Assembly (NCBI RefSeq): GCF_000149955.1
Contig: NW_017264849.1
Coordinates: 107,626 to 120,615, forward strand
From: Fusarium oxysporum f. sp. lycopersici 4287
Taxonomy: Eukaryota > Ascomycota > Sordariomycetes > Hypocreales > Nectriaceae
DNA length: 12,990 bases
Direction: 5' to 3'
Shown: piece by piece, positions 8,970-12,990 of the stretch
How the letters are laid out: each line of letters opens with the position of its first letter
Numbering within the stretch: position 1 is the first letter of the stretch
Notes under the pieces: model-generated
Told to the model about the DNA's origin: nothing
Databases searched by the model: none
What the model saw: the letters and a program-made list of their open reading frames with translations, nothing else
Program-made: the position numbers and the translations under genes

Positions 8970-8995
8970 GGGGGGGATTGGGGTTGGGATTGGGG
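8970..8995 (+). promoter_or_regulatory. G-quadruplex-forming motif upstream of the regulator gene
   Basis: Four runs of 7, 4, 3 and 4 guanines are separated by ATT, TT and ATT, which satisfies the usual G3+N1-7 rule. It lies 90-115 bp upstream of the regulator ATG, on the strand that serves as template for that gene. Folding potential is inferred from the pattern only. Confidence 0.5.
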
Positions 8996-9367
8996 AGAAA
9001 TTTGCGATTCTGGTTGCATGGGGGACGTTTCCAAGGATGAGGGATGTCGGGAGGAGATGCCGATGAATTGAGTTTGTGTTAGTACGGAAATAGCTAGTGT
9101 TGATTATTATTTCCAAGGTCTTTGCAGCTCGCGTTTCATTCTCTATCCTGTCATATCACATCTATAACCGTATATCCGACTTCCATTTATGCAAGACCAG
9201 GTTCAGCAACCAAACCACATCACTATCTCTCCCTGCAACAGAAATCGACATTATCAAGGAAATCACCCGCTTATTAATACTCCCCGAGAAAATCTTGTCC
9301 TCGATCAGCCTCAACTGCGATAACACATCCCCAAGCTCTCATTGGACCCCTCGGCTAATCTTAGTGG

Positions 9368-9391
9368 CCGTCGGTTTACGTTACCCGTCGG
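9368..9391. promoter_or_regulatory. Paired CCGTCGG motif, candidate Zn2Cys6 binding sites
   Basis: Two exact copies of CCGTCGG (9368-9374 and 9385-9391) lie 17 bp apart. Each is an everted CCG-N1-CGG, the triplet type that Zn2Cys6 proteins contact. They sit about 240-260 bp upstream of the amidohydrolase start and about 490-510 bp upstream of the divergent regulator start. Binding by the neighbouring regulator is inference. Confidence 0.4.
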
Positions 9392-9564
9392 AAAACTGCC
9401 ACACAGACCCCCTGAAGCTCCCCTGTAAGCAGCCAAAAACTAGCCGAAAATAGCCATATCGGGACACTTTCTGTCTCGCGGAGTTTCCTGATTCATGCAG
9501 CGAACGGGCGTCATGAAATTCAGCTTGAATTGTGTCATGACCCGCAGGAGCTAGGACGAAGCTT

Positions 9565-9572
9565 CTTATAAG
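9565..9572 (+). promoter_or_regulatory. Candidate TATA element of the M20 amidohydrolase gene
   Basis: CTTATAAG (palindromic) lies 57-64 bp before the ATG at 9629, flanked by AGCTT/AAGCT arms at 9560-9564 and 9570-9574. Motif match only. Confidence 0.35.
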
Positions 9573-9628
9573 CTGGCCAAGCCCGGGGTAGTTCATTTCC
9601 TGGGGTAAACTTTACGAGCAGAGCAAAC

Positions 9629-11011
9629 ATGTCTTCCAACGAGCAGCTTTATGAGAAGATCTCCAAGTCTGTCGCTCATCATGAGCAGGACTTGGCAGAC
9701 ATTTGCAAAAAGGTACATCACTCCCAATAGCTTTGGGGGATGTTCTCTAATGTCTTTAGATCCATGAGAACCCAGAGTTCAACTACAAAGAGTTCAAAGC
9801 CCACGACAACATCTGCGATCTCATGCACCGTCTCGGCTACAACGTCAAGCGCTCCGCCTACGGCATCCAAACCTCCTTCGAAGTCGAATCCGGCCAAAAC
9901 GGCAAACTCATCGTCTTCAACGCAGAATACGACGCCCTTCCCGGTCTCGGCCACGCCTGCGGCCACAACCTCATCGCAACAAGCTCCATCGCCGCATTCA
10001 TCGCCACCGCCGAGACAATACGCTCCCTCAACATCCCCGGCCGCGTGCGCCTCCTCGGCACACCAGCTGAAGAAGGCGGCGGTGGAAAGGTCCACCTTAT
10101 CAAAGCTGGTGCTTACGAGGGTGTAGATGCTTGTTTGATGGCTCATCCGACGGGAAAGTTGTCGCCGCAGGGGGAGAAGAATATAGATGGTGTTTCGGCG
10201 GCGAGGTCGAGTGCGAGGAGGCAGATGAAGGTGGCGTTTACGGGGCGGAATGCTCATGCGGGGAATACGCCCTGGCATGGGAAGAATGCCCTTGATGCGG
10301 TTGTTTCGTCGTATGTGAATATTTCGCTGCTGAGACAGCAGATTCAACCTACGGAGCGGATTCATGGCGTTATTCGGAATGGAGGTGCTGAGCCAAATAT
10401 TATTCCGGACTCGACGAACTTGGAGTATTATCTGAGAGCGGCGGGGGCTGATCAGATCAAGGAGCTTACGGGGAGGGTTGAGGCTTGTTTCAAGGCTGGG
10501 GCTATCGCTACGGGGTGTGAAGTCAAGTGCAGTTGTGAATCGTGAGTAATCCATTGAAGTTGGGAGGTTGTTCTAACGAGAAGCAGAGACCAAGATTACA
10601 TGGAACTTCGACCGAACCTGTCCATGTCGAACGAGTTTACAAAACACATGCAAGCCTTTGGACGAGATTACATCGGAGACGCAAACCAACCACCAATGGG
10701 CGCATCAACAGACATGGGCAAGTCCACCACCTCCTCAACCCTCAGCTCGACTAACATTCTCAGGCAACGTCACATACTGCGTCCCAGGCATTCATCCCAT
10801 GTTCGCCGTCGGAACACAAGACCCTATGATCCAGCCCCATACACCCAAGTTTGCAGAAGCAGCTGGAACAAGAGAAGCGTTTGAACGAGCTTTAGACTGT
10901 GCAAAGGGATTAGCAGCTACGGCTTGTGAGATGCTCCTTGAGTCTGAGTTGATGGATCAAGCGAGGGATGAGTTTAAGAGGAATGTTGAGCCGATTGGTT
11001 ATAGACTTTAG
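9629..11011 (+). CDS. M20-family metallo-amidohydrolase (aminoacylase/carboxypeptidase, ACY1L2/PM20D2-like)
   Basis: Exons: 9629-9712, 9760-10541, 10587-10717 and 10764-11011; introns of 47, 45 and 46 bp give 414 residues, a normal length. No signal peptide is seen, so it is probably cytosolic. Metal-site signatures are clear: EYDALPGLGHACGHN (84-98, with Cys95 and His97), GTPAEEGGGGK (128-138, with Glu132/Glu133), MAHPT (155-159, His157) and IQPHTPKF (355-362, His358). The dimerisation-domain signature AFTGRNAHAGNTPWHGKNALDA spans 187-208. The family hydrolyses N-acyl amino acids, p-aminobenzoyl-glutamate-like amides or small dipeptides; which of these applies cannot be told. The third intron has a GC donor (10718), required to read STDMGNVTYC. 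The gene is divergent from a Zn2Cys6 regulator and is followed by a Dal5-type transporter, suggesting joint nitrogen scavenging. Confidence 0.95.
10718..10763 (+). other. Non-canonical GC-AG intron in the M20 gene
   Basis: The donor reads G|GCAAGT and the acceptor CTCAG|GC, with a CTAAC branch at 10751-10755. Splicing here rebuilds the conserved ASTDMGN segment in frame (Gly codon split 1+2). No GT donor nearby gives an open, family-like product. Confidence 0.85.
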
Positions 11012-11673
11012 TTCGCCTAAATGATGAGATAATGAAGCCTTGGTTATACTGTTATGTCATCTTAATTGAAGTGGCTACCGAAGGGGCGATGATATCGCGT
11101 AGTGATTCCCTTTCGAGTCATCCTTGATACAGCCCATGTGATAAGACCGCATATGCATGTCTCTGACGCTGAAGATAATGCATCGTCATTATCTACGCCG
11201 CGGAACCATGATGGGGAACTATCGGCGTACCAACTGCCACCACCCTCCGCATTCTTCCCAAAATGTCGGGTCCGTCTTCCAATGTTTACCGACTATCTCT
11301 TAGCCGAGTCGACCAATCGGCAACGCCACAACCTAACTTTGCCGACTCAGCCAATAACCACCCAGCGATATCCGAGCTGGAGAAACTAGCAGTACGGCTC
11401 TTTCAAACGGGTAGTGAAATAACTTCAACTTTTCAGACTTGAATGGTATCTCCCTCCTTGATCAAAACGTCAGTGCTGAGATAATATCCCCAGACTTATC
11501 TGGAGTTTATGCGGGGGTGGAGACAAGTTGGGAAGCAAGAGATAAAGCTCCTGGATCTAGAACCCCTTGGGATATCTACTTAACTGGCTTCCAATCCTCC
11601 CTACCCATCATCAATCATCAACTTTTGTTCTTTATTCTCTTGTTTCAACACTTGCAAGATTTACTTCAAAATA
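11012..11673. other. Intergenic: 3' flank of the M20 gene and promoter of the MFS transporter
   Basis: No gene is supported in these 662 bp. The region carries a cluster of GATA motifs, CCAAT motifs, a CCGCGG (11198-11203) and an everted CCG-N11-CGG (11304-11320). The last 100 bp before the transporter ATG are pyrimidine-rich (CT-rich leader), common for fungal core promoters. No clear TATA box was found. Confidence 0.55.
11139..11545. promoter_or_regulatory. GATA-factor site cluster upstream of the MFS transporter
   Basis: Seven HGATAR matches on both strands: TGATAA 11139-11144, AGATAA 11173-11178, reverse 11189-11194, reverse AGATAG 11293-11298, AGATAA 11479-11484, reverse 11496-11501 and AGATAA 11540-11545. 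This is the consensus of nitrogen regulators AreA/Nit2. By base composition alone, one to two would be expected in a stretch of this size, so the clustering is suggestive. Confidence 0.5.
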
Positions 11674-12990
11674 ATGGCTTCTGATAGAGAAGACAAGATC
11701 AACGTCCCAGCTCAGGACCCTGATGTGAAGATGGGTGAGACGTTGAGTCTTCAGGGGTCGATGCAGGTTGCGGAAGAGGGTGTTGATAACCACTATAGAG
11801 GAAAGAAGGTTCTGAGAAGGATTGATCTTTGGTAAGTTGTCCTTGGAAGCTGGAAATGATGAGTGCTAACATTGGCGTAAAGTCTTATGCCTCTTCTTCT
11901 TGTATCATACACACTGCAGTTCCTTGACAAGCAGTCGCTCAACTTTGCTTCTATCATGGGCATCATCGACGACTTGGTCAGTATGCATCGATCGAGAGGT
12001 ACTCAGCATTCACTGACATGAGCAGGACCTCGTTGGATCAAGATACAGCTGGTGCAGCAGTGCCTTCTACTTCGGCTACCTCGCCTTCAGCTACCCAGCA
12101 TCATGGCTGATGGTCCGTCTGCCTCTAGGCAAATATCTCGCTGGATCAAGGTAATTTCCCCCTTCCATATTTCACAATGCCCCAACTAAAGTATCGTAGT
12201 CTCGCCTGGGCCATCATCCTCTGCTGCCACGCCGCAGTCCAAACCTTCCCCGGTCTTCTCGTCGCTCGTTTCTTCCTTGGTGTAGCAGAAGCTTCCATCT
12301 CGCCTGGTTTCTCCCTCATCACTGGAATGTGGTACAAGAGAGAGGAACAGCCTTTCCGACACGGTATTTGGTTCTTGGGTAATGCCATCGCCACTTCATT
12401 TGGAGGTCTGTTGGCATATGGCATCGCTCATATTGGCGGTGCCCTTGCGGCTTGGAGAGTAAGTGTCCCCAAACTGTGCTGAGTAACAACAGCTGACTCT
12501 TGTTTTCAGTGGCTCTTCATCATCTTCGGTCTCATCACCCTCGTCTGGGCCATCGTCCTAGCCATCTTCCTCCCCGACACCCCCGACAACGCGCGCTTCC
12601 TCGATCAACAACAGCGCATCGATGCCGTCGATCGTATTCGAAGTAACCAAACAGGCATGAAGAACAACAGCTTCAAGTGGGAGCAAGTCCGCGAAGTCAT
12701 CAAGGACCCCAATGTCCTCCTGTTGATGGTCTTTCAAATTGCTTTCAGCATCCCCAACGGTGCTCATACCACTGTAAGTGATCCTCGTCCATGACTGTAG
12801 CAATAACCTAACAGTTTGTAGTTCAGCAGTCTTGTCATGGCAGGCTTCGGCTTCAGTCGTTTCCAGGTCTACCTTCTCAACATGCCCATGGGTGCTATCC
12901 TTGCTTTCTTCGCCCTTGGCTCGACATACCTTTGCAGTCGTTTCAGCGGCTATAGAACCATTATCGGCGCATGCCTCAGCTTGATCAGGT
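11674..12990 (+). CDS. MFS transporter, allantoate permease (Dal5-like) family, 5' part
   Basis: The ATG at 11674 has an adenine-rich context. Exons: 11674-11831, 11883-11976, 12026-12150, 12200-12458, 12510-12773 and 12822 to the edge; five introns of 48-51 bp have CTAAC/CTGAC/CTAAA branch sites. At least 355 residues are visible. A polar cytosolic N-terminus (1-50) is followed by helices near 53-70, 90-112, 125-142, 145-168, 182-206 and 213-233, a charged central loop (235-280), and helices from 281 and from about 319. Family-typical segments are LQFLDKQSLNFASIMGI with DDLDLVGSRYSW in the first loop, RFFLGVAEASISPGF in helix 4, and FLPDTPDNARFL after helix 6. The family imports organic anions such as allantoate, ureidosuccinate, small peptides or vitamins into the cell with protons; the substrate is not predictable. 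The last bases read AG|GT, so a sixth intron may start at 12989. It lies downstream of, and in the same direction as, the M20 gene. Confidence 0.93.

Larger units (their letters stand above)
8881..9628. other. Divergent promoter between the Zn2Cys6 regulator and the M20 amidohydrolase
   Basis: No gene is supported here. Just before the regulator start are a ten-base T tract (8929-8938) and a G-run cluster (8970-8995). Two CCGTCGG copies lie at 9368-9374 and 9385-9391. Near the amidohydrolase there is a CTTATAAG element. A 118-codon frame from a GTG at 9097 has no family features and no ATG start, and is not accepted as a gene. Confidence 0.55.

Noticed and set aside
9097..9453. A 118-codon open frame in the regulator/amidohydrolase spacer
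   Set aside because: It starts with GTG, has no recognisable domain or supporting splice context, and overlaps probable promoter motifs.
9718..10554. A 278-codon minus-strand frame opposite the M20 gene
   Set aside because: It is low-complexity antisense sequence created by codon bias of the M20 exon, and the M20 metal motifs define the true strand.
1..12990. tRNA genes, transposon ends, CRISPR-like arrays
   Set aside because: I looked for tRNA box-B-like motifs, long terminal or inverted repeats and spaced repeats by eye and found none that held up.

Overview
The window reads as nuclear DNA of a filamentous ascomycete. All introns are short (44-51 bp), mostly with GT..AG borders and a CTAAC/CTGAC-type branch site 8-25 bases before the acceptor. 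Genes are separated by 50 bp to about 1.2 kb, and the families (fungal cytochrome P450, secreted GH3 beta-glucosidase, Zn2Cys6 regulator, Dal5-type transporter) are typical of Pezizomycotina. The protein sequences and intron style feel most like Fusarium or a close relative, but that is an impression and was not tested.

Layout from left to right: (1) the 5' part of a cytochrome P450 gene on the minus strand, running off the left edge, with an apparent single-base frameshift in its second exon; (2) an unrecognised coiled-coil, arginine-rich protein on the minus strand (1747-3366); (3) a 1.2 kb divergent intergenic region with candidate carbon-response elements; (4) a six-exon GH3 beta-glucosidase on the plus strand (4558-7092) with a signal sequence and many N-glycosylation sequons; (5) a Zn2Cys6 transcription factor on the minus strand (8880-7143), tail to tail with the glucosidase across only 50 bp; (6) a 748-bp divergent promoter; (7) a four-exon M20-family amidohydrolase on the plus strand (9629-11011), one of whose introns starts with GC; (8) a GATA-rich promoter; (9) the first six exons of an MFS transporter of the allantoate permease (Dal5) type, running off the right edge.

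The most coherent functional story is in the right half. A Zn2Cys6 regulator is divergent from an M20 amidohydrolase, which is followed in the same direction by a Dal5-type anion/peptide-class transporter whose promoter is crowded with GATA sites. This looks like a small nitrogen-scavenging catabolic module: uptake of an amide or dipeptide-like compound, cleavage, and local control. The promoter shared by the regulator and amidohydrolase carries two copies of CCGTCGG 17 bp apart, a plausible binding site for the regulator. The GH3 enzyme probably acts separately in extracellular glucoside breakdown. No RNA genes, CRISPR arrays or intact mobile elements were seen.
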